From contig NW_027331706.1 of the NCBI RefSeq assembly GCF_022965805.1, positions 62,001 through 126,000 on the forward strand: a stretch of DNA of 64,000 bases, read 5' to 3'. Origin of the DNA: Primulina eburnea (lineage: Eukaryota; Streptophyta; Magnoliopsida; Lamiales; Gesneriaceae). The notes below the pieces were generated by a model, which saw only the letters and a program-made list of their open reading frames with translations, made no database searches and was not told the origin of the DNA. Positions 48,824 to 59,848 of the stretch are shown here, in pieces; within the stretch, counting starts at the first letter, position 1, and each line of letters starts with the position of its first letter. Both the position numbers and the translations under genes were made by a program.

Positions 48824-48861
48824 TTTCTCCCCCTCTTAGATCTGAGTTCGTCCTCGAACTC
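48824..48861 (-). other. C polypurine tract and stem-loop
   Basis: Minus strand AGAGGGGGAGAAA at 48824-48837 and stem GAGTTCG-AGGA-CGAACTC at 48844-48861. Confidence 0.9.
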
Positions 48862-51510
48862 ATAACAATCAATTCAGGGATATCAGAAGAAATGCATAAC
48901 AGAGTTTAAACTAACTCAAATATCTGATTCCAGTCTGGGTTAAACATTCACTAAGTATTATGTCATAATACTTCTCCAATCCTATTGACATAATCAATCT
49001 CGCCTTACTGGTTATACAACATCCGTATAAACCAAACTACAGCTCATCCCAAATCAGTACCATCAGCTGTTATCAAATCTGTTTATCTCAAATCAAGACA
49101 TATACTATCTTTATCTTCAAATACCAATCGTCATCATCCGACGTTGGTTTCTTAAATCTGTCCATTCTGAACTATCGTAATAGTTATTGTCATACCGGAA
49201 CAATAATTCATAACATCTAGTGCTAACATCCAGCACTAAAGCTGTATAGTGCTATCATCCAGCACTAAAGTTGTACCAAAATCTTCCAATATCTGGCTAG
49301 TGCACTCTGACTGTCTGTCCATCTGTAAAACTCTCTAATAGAAAGCTCAGGATATACTCTGTCACAGGTACAACTCAAGCACAATCACAATCTGACATAA
49401 TCTACTGTGGCATTCTGATCTTTCTGACCACTTTTCTGACATCAATCTATGTCATTGGGTCATGTTTGTACGTTATCTTGTACAAATATCTACTGTGGCA
49501 TTCTGATCTTTCTGACCACTTTTCTGACATCAATCTGTGTCATTGGGTCATGTTTGTACGTTATCTTGTACAAACTGATAGATATAGACTGAACAATCTG
49601 TCAATCTTAATCATATCATATTACAATCTGTAAAAATGACGGTAATTTCATTACGAAGGCTATAGAAATGTACTCTCATTTCTATTTAGAACTTCACAAT
49701 TCTGTAATAAATCTTCTGATTTCTGTCTTTCTGTCTTTTCTGTTAGCGATTCAGTCATATCAATACAATTCCTGTCATAACTGATCTCATCTGTCTATAT
49801 CACAACTATCTGTTCGAATATCATACACTCTCAGTCACAAATATGACAACTGAAGTCATTACATCGCCTTTCTGACACTATCTGTGATTTCAACTTCGAA
49901 CTACTGATATAAACGAATCAGTTAATAACATAAAGTAAAGAAAAAAAATACCTACCTGGTATTCGGCTCTGACTATCAATATCAATTCTGTTATTCAATT
50001 CTGAAACATTCTGATATCACAAGATAATCAGTCTCATATAAAATACACAATCACATATCTGTTACTCGACTCTGATTACTGAAATCTAGTTCTGAACATT
50101 CTGATCACATTTCTGAATAGTTGTACCTCTCGAAAATAACTCTGATACAATTGAACTGTATATATTCTCCACGGTTCACAACAATCTGTATCATATACGG
50201 ATTCAAAATAACAGTAATATCAAATCAGATACAAAATATCATTAACCTATACAGATCTAGTGAGTTCAGTGAACTCATAAAATAATGATTTCTGGTAAAT
50301 ATCTTCATGTCATTCTGCTCAACTGCTATATCTCATCTGCAAATAAAATATGCTCCCCAAAACAATATAAGATGTCTCAAATACTGATTTAGAACAATAA
50401 CAATACTCAGCAGATATAAAGCAACAGTCGAATAAAATAATCTGCCAAATCAGACAACATACATTTCTGACAATTCTGACATTCCTAAACTTCCCGATCT
50501 TTCTGATCTCGATATCTTATCAGTCACTGATCACAATCTCAATTGTAACAAAATCAATCTGTATACTAACTTCAGATATCGCATACTCTGAATACAATCT
50601 GTTTCAAGCAAGATTCTTATCTGAATAATTTCTGTATACAATCATCACCATTCTCAGAATATTCAATACAATCTTCAGATATTCTATTCAATCAATAAGA
50701 TGCTGTAAATATATCAAAATCTCATAGATACAATGAGCATAAAATCATTAGAACATCCCTGAAGATACTGAACATGCCAAAGAGTATCACTAAATCAGAT
50801 GTAACTCCTGGTCAATATTCTTCTACCGATCTTTCAATTCTTTCTGTATCATTCTGTACATTCAATATCATTCTGTACTGAATCTACAACAACAATCAGT
50901 ATCTGATCTAAATTCAATTCTGAAATCTATCTTTCTGATATAGAGCAATTCTAAAATCTTATCTAGGCAATATCAATCAATTCATATACCATTGGCAAAT
51001 CTGCCAATGCTAGGCTCGATTTCAGTAAATATACTGAATACATAAGGATACCATCTGTTCCTTTCTGTATTAATCGAGTCATAGACCACACAGATATCAA
51101 AGGAATTCGAAATCTAGAATCCTTACTGTGAAATCTCTACTCATCAGCCGTATCTGGTCTGAATCTTATACTTTCCTGACTGGAATCTATAATAGTTCTG
51201 TACTTGTTTAGCATATTACCTCAATAATGCGTTCAAATCAGAAAACACAAGTACATCGTAATCTAACTCGATCTTATTCTCATCTTATTGTAGTATACAA
51301 GATGTCACAGAAATCTCTGATATCAATCTTTCTTTCTCAACAAGTAAAGACATCAATATTACAGTAATACAAACCCAACAAATAATGCATATCTCCATGC
51401 CACTCAGTCACAGATAATTATACAGAATGCATTAGTACATATCAATACATATGCAGTATAATCATAAAAGAATAGTACCTGTAGTGTATTCTGGGTCTGT
51501 TTCTCGATTC
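48862..51510 (-). pseudogene. C decayed pol region
   Basis: No long frame, but from right to left on the minus strand the pol order is traceable. Protease relic YDYTAYVLICTNA at ~51425-51465 (D to C, G to N). Linker and RT entry at ~50990-51240 match E 40570-40810 (AAACAAGTACAGAAC, TTTGATATCTGTGTGGTC, TTGGCAGATTTGCCA). A scrap of the RT IDD region (GATTTTGATATATTTACAG) lies near 50720. The conserved block is at 49918-49985, and integrase scraps lie at 49200-49700 including GTTTGTACGTTATCTTGTAC. Active sites are destroyed. Confidence 0.82.
49400..49575 (-). repeat. 88-bp tandem duplication in C's integrase relic
   Basis: The segment starting ATCTACTGTGGCATTC at 49400 is repeated at 49488 with one visible difference (AATCTATG versus AATCTGTG). 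It is not seen in A, B or D, so it is recent and specific to C. Confidence 0.9.
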
Positions 51511-51516
51511 TGTTCC

Positions 51517-52443
51517 CTAAAATCTTCGGGAACCTTTCTGGGGACAGACTCTAGCAAAGTGCCCCGGCTGTTTACAAATATTGCATCTACCAAGCACTCC
51601 TTGGCATTTCTCTGTGGAATGCCTCCCTCCACAATTTCTGCAATATACTCCTGTATAGCTCGGGCTGGAACCACTGGAACTAGAGGAACCACTTCCTAAT
51701 TTCTTGAACGGTTTCTTTTGAGTTTTCAATGGTTCTTTCTGTTTATCATTGCTGCTGCCAACTTCGACTCTAGAAGGCAGTTGCTGTGGATTCGGAGCTG
51801 GAAGATCATACGATGCTTCCTGTTGTCCTGTCAGAACTGTTTCTGCTCTTTTGGCCCTATTCAAGGTATCAGCAAAACTACTTGATTGCTTCACATTCAC
51901 CAATATACGTATTTCTAGATTCAATCCTTGAATGAACTGACTAGAAAGAGCATCATCATTTCTAGCCACAAGAGGGGCAAAGCGTAACAAGGTGAAAAAC
52001 TGTGCCAAGTACTCATCAATACTCATCTGATTCTGTCTTAGGTTTGTAAACTCTGCACTTCTGTCCTGTCTATATGATGTAGGGAAGAATCTTTGATAAA
52101 ATTCAAATCTAAAGGTCTTCCACAGAATCATTAAACTACGCCGTTCTAAGTTTTCCTTAGTTACCATCCACCAACTCTTTGCAATATCCTGTAGCTGATT
52201 CCCAATCAGTGTAATTCTGCACTCATCTGGAAAGCCAAGGAATTCAAATAACATTTCTATATCTTCAAGCCAATTCTCACAATCTGCTGGCATCTCAGTA
52301 CCCTTTAAAATCGGTGGTTTGTACGACTGAAACTTATTCATCTGTGTTTCTATCTGACTTTCTGACACGTCTATCTGAGGTTCTGACCTACCTGTCTGAT
52401 CATATGAAGTACTGCCTCTTTCTGGAATTCTTCTGGGCGGTAC
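51517..52443 (-). CDS. C Gag protein (intact frame, no canonical start)
   Basis: Open from GTA at 52441-52443 (aligned with E's ATG) to a stop after GSRRF, ~308 codons. Gag core WLEDIEMLFEFLGFPDECR, WWMVTKENLERRS, FYQRFFPTSYRQDRSAEFTNL; serine-rich linker; zinc motifs CRNCGGRHSTEKC and CNICKQPGHFARVC near the end. An in-frame TAA lies directly upstream of GTA, and the first in-frame ATG is codon 35 (52339-52341). Start at that ATG, at a near-cognate codon such as GTG at 52366-52368, or through a splice acceptor (CAG at the start of the frame) are all possible. No protease is fused. Confidence 0.85.
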   Translation of the reverse strand, partial: VPPRRIPERGSTSYDQTGRSEPQIDVSESQIETQMNKFQSYKPPILKGTEMPADCENWLEDIEMLFEFLGFPDECRITLIGNQLQDIAKSWWMVTKENLERRSLMILWKTFRFEFYQRFFPTSYRQDRSAEFTNLRQNQMSIDEYLAQFFTLLRFAPLVARNDDALSSQFIQGLNLEIRILVNVKQSSSFADTLNRAKRAETVLTGQQEASYDLPAPNPQQLPSRVEVGSSNDKQKEPLKTQKKPFKKLGSGSSSSSGSSPSYTGVYCRNCGGRHSTEKCQGVLGRCNICKQPGHFARVCPQKGSRRF

Positions 52444-52820
52444 ATCTGATTACCAAACACATTAGTAATCTCATACTACAAATCTGTACCAATCTTTCTC
52501 TGATCCTGATCATCTTACTGCTGATCATGAATCTGATCTGATTCATACTTAAGAATACATAATACCAATTCCAATCACATAATCAGGTAAACATGTATCT
52601 TAACGCAGTAACACATAGTCTCATGCTAGCACATAATGTCAATCAACATTAAATCAATCTCATGCTAGCACACACATGCAAGGAAAGAAAATTCATCTAC
52701 CCCGCACATTCTCTTCTATCGCAGTCTAAAGGATCTATCAGTTCTGACTATCTCAATCTAAAGGTTCTATCGCTCTGATAATCTAAGTCTCAAGGACCTA
52801 TCAGCTCTGATACCACCTGT
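52444..52820 (-). other. C leader and primer-binding site
   Basis: TGGTATCAGAGC (minus) at 52804-52815. Two TGCTAGCA palindromes at 52624-52631 and 52663-52670. Imperfect CTAAAGGATCTATC-type repeats lie between 52720 and 52810. No ORF. Confidence 0.85.
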
Positions 52821-54821
52821 TGTGGGGACCCGGACGCTAATCATCTTCTTAATCATCGTTGGGATTTAATTATCAGTTCTGATAAACAGGGTCTAAAAAT
52901 TTTTCTTTTTAAAATAAAGTGCGGAAGATAATGGCATCTATCTATTATACAAATCAGTATAATAATTATACATTTCAGTATAAAAGTACAATACTGTACA
53001 ATCTAAGTCTAAGGTTCGATTACTAAGTTCAAGTAATAAACCAAATCTGCTACAAGTCCGGAATCACCACGCTAACTCGTCCTCTCTCATCGTCATCTCG
53101 ACCCTGATCCAGCCCCACCTGTTGTCATGCACACATACAAAACAAGACAACAGCCGGATAACTCCGGTGAGAATAAATCCCAGTACAAAACATGGTAAGC
53201 ATGTATATAAACAAACTGAATTATAAAACATTCTATCATGTATAGAAACAATCTATTTCATAATCTATGAAATTAATCAAATAAGCATGCAACTCAAATC
53301 AGATAAACATGCATATAAACAATCTTAATCATAAAACATGCTAACTCAATTGAAAGCAGTAATGATGGGTCCCATGATCTAGGAGCCACATCCATATAAG
53401 TATGCAGTTCTAATCAAATCGTGTCTAGACTTGACTCGATCTATAACTCTAGGGATCCCGGTGTGAATAAGACGTCACTGTCTGTCACCTACCCTACCAA
53501 TCGAGGTGCTGTACGTCTTATTCCTAGACTTCGGCCTGATCTGTATCCGCATCTACAATAGGGGCGGTGATCTTCCCCTAAGCTGTGATATCGCCGAACA
53601 TCTAGAAGTCTGGATGATCTCGCAGACTTTCCTATCTTAATGCATGAATACAAAATCTGTAAACCCAGCATGTTCTTTTCAAAAGATTTGAATCTAAGTC
53701 TATAAACAAATCATAATCATATCAAAAGATAAACAATAATCAAGTATGTGATTTTATTGGGAAACTCAAATGAGTTCTGATTTGAGTTATGTCTTCCCAG
53801 ATATCACATGAATTATACCTTTGTCGTCCCTGTCTGACGAAGACGATGACCTGTATTCAACTCTGTCCATATCAAATCTGAAATGACAATATCGAATACA
53901 CTGTATCAGTGAATAACTCAATATACAATCTGTTCTGATCAATACTCAATTCAGTATACAATCTTATCAATGTCTGAACAAGATACAATCTGAGTCATAT
54001 CAATAATATCAAAATCTAATCGAACTCATATCTGAATCTGATCAATCTAAATCAACTGATGTTTCGACGGCATAACAATACAATCTGAATAACCCCGTCA
54101 ATTCTGAACATCACAAATATAATACTGGAACTCATAATCTGAATATCGGTATATTCAAAATCAGTAATACACAATTCTGATATCAAAATCTCAGTCAATA
54201 TCTTTCAAAAATCATGACAATTATAGAAACGGTCTGTTCTTTAATCTGACTTCAATTCTATAATGTCCACGGTAGCAGAAACACCATATCTGAATCATAT
54301 TCAATTCTGAGAATATCATAAATTCAAATCTTGTCTAAACATAATAAAACTTACGTCCAGTTGTAGCCTGCGTTGATAGGAACACAGTACTGAAGTCGGA
54401 TTTAAAATTGAATAGACGGTTCGCTCGCAAATCGAATTCTAAGATCAAGAAGTAAAACTTTCCTCAATCTCTCGATTTTCTGCTGAAGGAAATGAATAAG
54501 GAATCGCGTGTATATATATATTGCACGCAAGATTTCGTACGTGGCATCCATTCAATTTTTGCCCAATTTCTTGCAAAATTACGAAAATGCCATTGCCTCC
54601 AATAATTACGAAAATGTCATTGCCATCCAATAATTACGAAAATGCCATTGACGTCCCATAATTACGAAAATGCCATTGACGTCCCATAATTAAGAAAATG
54701 CCATTTCCCTCAAATAATTACGAAAATGCCATCCGAAAATGACAAAAATGCCATTCAATAATTTAAATCAATTATTTAATTTTCGGGTTCTCATAAAAAT
54801 GATGACATCTCGGGCATTACA
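52821..54821 (-). repeat. C 5' LTR
   Basis: 2,001 bp partner of 46865-48823; stem-loop 53759-53798, TATA 54510-54521, AT-rich repeat 54574-54760 with one more unit than the other LTR. Followed by TSD atcaa and the rest of B's LTR. Confidence 0.94.
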
Positions 54822-55941
54822 ATCAATACGCTGTATCAGTGCATAACTCAAGACACACTCTGTTCTGATCAATACTCTACTCAGTACATAATCTGATCAA
54901 TATCTGAACAAGATACAATCTGATTCATATCAACGAATATCACGATGAAATCTAAATCATAACTGAATCTGATCAATTTAAATCAACTGATGTTTCGACG
55001 GCATAACAATACAACCTGAATAACCCCGTCAGTTCTGAACATCACAAATATAATACTGGAATTCATAATCTGTGTCAATACATTTCATAATCTGAATACT
55101 AACACAATTCTGGTATAGAATCTCAATCAATTAAACTCTGAAAGTCATAACAATTGCATAACCAGTCTATTCTTTAATCTGACTTCACTTATACACTGTC
55201 TAGTGTAGCAGAAACACCATAACTGAATCATATTCAAATCTGACAATATCATAAACTCAAATCTTGTTTAAACGTAACAAAACTTACGTCCAGTTGTAGC
55301 CTGCGTTGATAGGAACACAACACTAAAGTCGGATTCAAAATCAGATAGACGGTTCGCTCATAAATCGATTTCGAAATGGCCGAACAAAGCTTTCCCTAAC
55401 CTTTTCGATTTTCTTCTGCCAAAATCTGAAGGTTTGCATGTGTATATATATATATATATACATCCACGACATGCAAGAGAGCAAGTGGCATCGTGCATGT
55501 TCAGCACGTTTCGCGCATATGCGCCTACAATGTCGCGCATATGCGCCGGTAGCTCACACCAGCATTTTGCCAACTCGCGCATATGCGCCATTTATGTCGC
55601 GCATATGCGCCAATCATTCTGCCTAACCCGCGCATATGCCCCATTTAAGTTGCGCATATGCGCCAATCCTTCTGGACCTTCCGCGCATATGCGCCACTAA
55701 TCTCGCGCATATGCGCCAAGGCTTCTGGAGGCGTCGCGCATATGCGCCAATCTTGATCGCGCATGTGCGCCAACACATAAATTTGCACACACAATTTACA
55801 CCTTTCTTATGTGTTCTAGTCCGATCCGTTTCGTCTATAATGATCTCAATTACTTCAAGAATCATTCCAGATTAATTATCAATTACGGTAATCATACTCA
55901 ATTCATTTCAGATTACGGTAATTAAATTCTCGGGCATTACA
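54822..55941 (-). repeat. B 5' LTR, outer part after C
   Basis: Starts with C's TSD, then matches 17848-18937. Contains the TATA run 55442-55461 and the palindrome array 55512-55768 with ten GCGCATATGCGC-like units, one of them degenerate (ATGCCCC). Ends GGGCATTACA followed by TSD gatct. Confidence 0.93.
55442..55768 (-). promoter_or_regulatory. B 5' LTR: palindrome array and TATA
   Basis: Ten palindromes (about 55512, 55534, 55577, 55598, 55629, 55650, 55681, 55702, 55734, 55757) upstream of (TA)n at 55442-55461 in element orientation. This LTR would drive B, but C's insertion lies downstream within the same LTR. Confidence 0.8.
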
Positions 55942-55946
55942 GATCT

Positions 55947-56985
55947 AATGACTGCATAAGACGCAATCTCTGACATTTCTGACATCTCTGAAATTCTGTC
56001 ATATTCCATGCCATTCTCAGTCACTGATCCCTGTCTCAACAGTACTATAAGTCAGTCAGTATACTATCTTCAGATATCATAGACTCTGAATACAATCTGT
56101 CACAATCGAGATTCATATCCGAACAATTCTGTATACCACAATCTCAGTTCTCAGAATATTCAATTCAATCATACGCTGCGAATATATCAAAATGTCATAG
56201 ATAAAACGAGCATAAGGTCTTCAGAATATTGTTGAACACAGGATCCATCAATCCATAATCAGAACTGAAATACTTTCCAGAGAAACATATATTCAAATGT
56301 AACTCTAACTCTTAGATAATAATTCTTTCAACTGATTTTTCAATTCTCTCAATCCAATCAGTATCAGTCTATAAGAAATTATAAAAGGAAACCAATACCT
56401 GGAATCAAATCAAAGCTGAAATCACTTTCCCTGATACAGGACAACCTGAAATCTCATCTGAAAGACTATAGCAACTTCTTGCTATTAGTAAATCAATTCA
56501 TGATAGGCTCAGCTTCAGTCATCAACTGAATACATAAGGAATTACTCCATTCTTTTCGATAATCATCGAATCATACATAATACGGATATCAAGGAATTCA
56601 AAATCTAAATCCCTTACCGTATATCATTCATTCCTTGACCATTTCAGGTTCGAATCTTACCATCTCCTGGCAAGACTCTATAATAAATCTGTACTTGTTC
56701 AATACATCAATATCAATCATGCAGTCATCATCCGACAATACAAGTACAATCTGTCCTAGTTCAATCATATTCTCAACTTACTGCATTATATAATATCCAA
56801 CAGAATATCACTGATATCAAATTCTTTCCCCAAAAGGTAAAGAAGCAATACTACAGTAGATACAAAACCAACAGGTAAAGTATATATCCGTGCCACCCAA
56901 TCAAGGATAATCATAATGATTGCATTAGTATATATCGATACATATGCATCATAATCATAAAAGAACAATACCTGCCACTATATCA
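55947..56985 (-). pseudogene. A decayed RT and protease region
   Basis: Continues A's pol relic on the other side of B. The right end (56900-56975) reads FFYDYDAYVSIYTNA on the minus strand, the protease relic with the same D to Y and G to N changes as in B and D. The rest is TCTGA-rich sequence with weak matches to the linker before RT. Confidence 0.78.
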
Positions 56986-57342
56986 TCAAGTGTGTCCTGG
57001 GTCTGTTCCTTGATCACCATATCCAGATGATCTAGCTCCCTGAAATCCTCGGGAACCTCTCAGTTCTAGTATTCCTTTGGTTGTACTCCACCAACTTCTG
57101 ATAGCTTCTCGTAACTGAGGGAATACCAATGTAATTCTCTGTTCATCTGTACAATTAAGTAAATCGAACAGTCTTTCTATGTTATCAAACCAGTTTTCAT
57201 ACTCTTCAGACGTCCCGATACCACTCAGAATCGGCGGCTGAAATAACTGAAACTCTTTCAATTTAATTGCCATCTGAATTTCTGATACCTCTATCTGATC
57301 AGACGAAGTACTACCCTTTTCTGAAAATCTTCTACGAGGTAT
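56986..57342 (-). pseudogene. A gag remnant, internally deleted
   Basis: Open frame from ATA at 57340-57342 (aligned with E's ATG) with first ATG at 57271-57273 (MAIKLKEFQLFQPPILSG). Residues cover the Gag N-terminus (YENWFDNIERLFDLLNCTDEQR, LREAIRSWWSTTKGILELRG), then jump to sequence lying just after the zinc motifs in C and D (GSRGFQ). Roughly 190 codons, including both zinc motifs, are deleted, so this product could not package RNA as Gag. Confidence 0.87.
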
Positions 57343-57668
57343 ATCTGATGATCACAGGAGTCAGTAATCACAGGAGATAATCAATCTCAATCCCTTTCTG
57401 ATCAGCTTACCTTCTGATCAAAAGTTTGTTCTGATTCCTTTTCAAATCAGATATATTACCAAATCAATTCAGATATTCAGGTAACGTACATTTAAACGCA
57501 ATAAAACATGCTGGCATGCTAGCATACTCAATGTAACTCAACATAATAATATATCACATGCTAGCAATCAAAAGCAGGAAAGAAAACACATTCTACCCCG
57601 CTCACTCTTTTCTATCTCAATGCTAAGGAACCTACAGTTCAAGGACCTACAGCTCTGATACCACCTGT
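57343..57668 (-). other. A leader and primer-binding site
   Basis: TGGTATCAGAGC (minus) at 57652-57663. TGCTAGCA palindromes at 57517-57524 and 57559-57566, the first preceded by a third near-copy (TGCTGGCA). No ORF. Confidence 0.85.
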
Positions 57669-59848
57669 TGTGGGGACCCGGACGCTAATCCATTCCTTAA
57701 TCGTCTTTAGGAATATTTAATCATTCATAATAAACAGGTTCTAAAAATTTTTCTTTTAAAATGCAAAGCGGAAACGTAATGTAATTAAAATCAAATTACA
57801 TGTTAAACATGAACATACAAATCTAATGTCATCTACAATAATCCAACTAGGTTCAACTACATGTCGATGCTGAATTCTAAGTTGCTTCTGAAGCCCGGAT
57901 CTCCACGCTATCTAATCCAGCCTTGTTCTCGTCTTGACCCCGCTCCTATCCCACCTGTTGCCATGCACACATACAGACAAGACAACAGCCGGATGACTCC
58001 GGTGAGAATTACATTCTCAGTATAAATCATGTATACATGCAATCATATAAATCATATAAGAGCATATAACAAAAATCATATCCTATATCAACCTCATGAT
58101 ATAAATCAATAACAAGCATAAATCATATTCTAAACATGTACCCTAATCAGGAACATAATTCAATCTCTAGAATAAATCCTATTCTAAGCATGTACCAATA
58201 TCAGGAACATAAATCAATATCAAGAATAATTCCTATTCTAAACATGTACCAATATGAGGAACATAATTCAATATCAAGAATAATTCCTATTCTAGACATG
58301 TACCAATATCAGAAACATAATCAATATCAAGAATAACTCCTATTCTAAACATGGACCAACATCTGGAACATGATCAGTATCAAGAATAATTTCTATTCTA
58401 AATATGTACCAATATCCGGAACATAAAAGGACATGAACCATATTCAGGAACATAATCAACATCAATCAATATCAATCAATATAACTGTCACTCAAGCTCG
58501 TGACTCCACGTTTTAGACTAGACTCAATCCTAGTCTAGGGATCCCGGTTTCCAAATGTGGTATTCCTATATCGAATTCCGTAATAGGAGGAACCGTAATT
58601 CTATTACTCGATATAACCATATCCGGTGTTCCTATATCGACTTCCGTAATAGAAGAAATTCCCATTCCCTATTACTCGATATAACCAAGCATCCGGTGTC
58701 CTGACCTAACCGTCATGGACTGTAGCTCTATCGCTAATATCCAATCTTGAGACATCGTGCAATGTGCCGTGGCGATACCACCACTATCCGGCACTTCTGT
58801 CACAAGATAACTCGTCTAATACCTGTTATCTAATATCAAGAGAACAAGTATATCAATCAACTCAATGCAAATATCAATGCAATAAGGTACAGTATGTGAT
58901 TTAGGGAAACTCGAGTCAAACCTCCCTCGAGTTGTGCAATCCCAACTCAACATTAATTTATACCTTTATCTTCTCTCTCAAAAGAAGAAGAAGTCCCGAC
59001 TCTATCTCGGTCCATTCTCAATCTGGAAATGACAATATAAAACAGGCACAATATCAATATCAGTTCTGAACTCAAGACTGTCTCTTTAAATCTGAAACGA
59101 TATATCGAGAATCATAATATCAATATTCCATTCTCAATTCAACTCTGAATCTGATTAATCTGAATTAACTCAAATCAGCGGCATAACGGCACAATCTCAG
59201 TATTCCCGTCAATACCATATCACCAGATATTAATTACAAATCATAACCCATATTCGATACGATTTGTAATCAGTCTATAATCCAAATCTATTCAATTTCA
59301 ATTAATATAATCTGAAAAATCATAACAATTCCAGAATCAATCTGTTTCCTGATCTGACTTCAGTTCTACGATGTCTAACGTGTCAAGAACATCATATATG
59401 AATTATATCAAATTCCTACAACATCATCTTTTCAAATGATAATAAAACTCAATGAAACTTACGTCCAGTTGTAGCTCGTGTCGAGAGGAGTATGGTACCG
59501 TGTCCGGATTTAAATTCTGATAGACGGATCGTACAAAATCAAATTCTAAGCACAATTGAAGGTTGAGGGAATTTACTCTGGAGACTCTCGGTTCCTTCCT
59601 TGTGAATTGTGAAGGAGATTGCAATATATATACTTCAATTGCATGTGTGACAAGTGTCACTCAAGTCATAATTACACTTTAGCCCTTGAACTCTTCCTAT
59701 TTGCAATTTGGTCCTCAAAACTCTTTTTAATTCAATTTCAATCCTAAATAATTGCAAACATCTTGGAATATCATTCAACACTCCAAAAGTTTCCAATTAT
59801 ATACTCTCGGATTAAAATAATATCATCTTTATTATCTCGGGCCTTACA
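57669..59848 (-). repeat. A 5' LTR
   Basis: 2,180 bp partner of 13191-15370. TATA 59622-59633, stem-loop 58904-58943, 54-bp tandem repeats about 58110-58443. Followed by TSD aaagt and satellite. Confidence 0.94.

Larger units (their letters stand above)
46865..54821 (-). mobile_element. Element C: non-autonomous element in B's LTR
   Basis: 7,957 bp, LTRs 46865-48823 and 52821-54821, TSD atcaa at 46860-46864 and 54822-54826. Minus strand: primer site 52804-52815, leader, open gag frame, ~2.6 kb decayed pol, polypurine tract. LTRs differ by about eight to ten substitutions (~0.5%) plus one repeat unit. The clearest case of an element that moved recently without its own pol. Confidence 0.95.
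16750..55941 (-). mobile_element. Element B: non-autonomous element nested in A
   Basis: LTRs at 16750-18937 and 45768-46864 plus 54827-55941 (the latter split by element C). TSD gatct at 16745-16749 and 55942-55946. Without insertions F, E and C it is ~7,989 bp. Internal order on the minus strand: primer site, leader (split by E), gag with a premature stop, protease relic, (F), decayed pol, polypurine tract. LTRs differ by roughly 1% by eye plus one repeat-unit copy-number difference. Confidence 0.94.
13191..59848 (-). mobile_element. Element A: non-autonomous Ty3/gypsy element in the satellite
   Basis: Bounded by LTRs of 2,180 bp at 13191-15370 and 57669-59848, starting TGTGGGGACCCGG and ending GGGCCTTACA on the plus strand. 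Flanked by the 5-bp TSD aaagt (13186-13190 and 59849-59853); removing A and one TSD restores an uninterrupted satellite unit. Without its nested insertion A is about 7,461 bp with ~3.1 kb internal sequence. The primer site (57652-57663) and polypurine tract (15371-15382) set minus orientation. Gag is internally deleted and pol decayed. LTRs differ by roughly 20 positions in 2,180 by eye. Confidence 0.95.
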
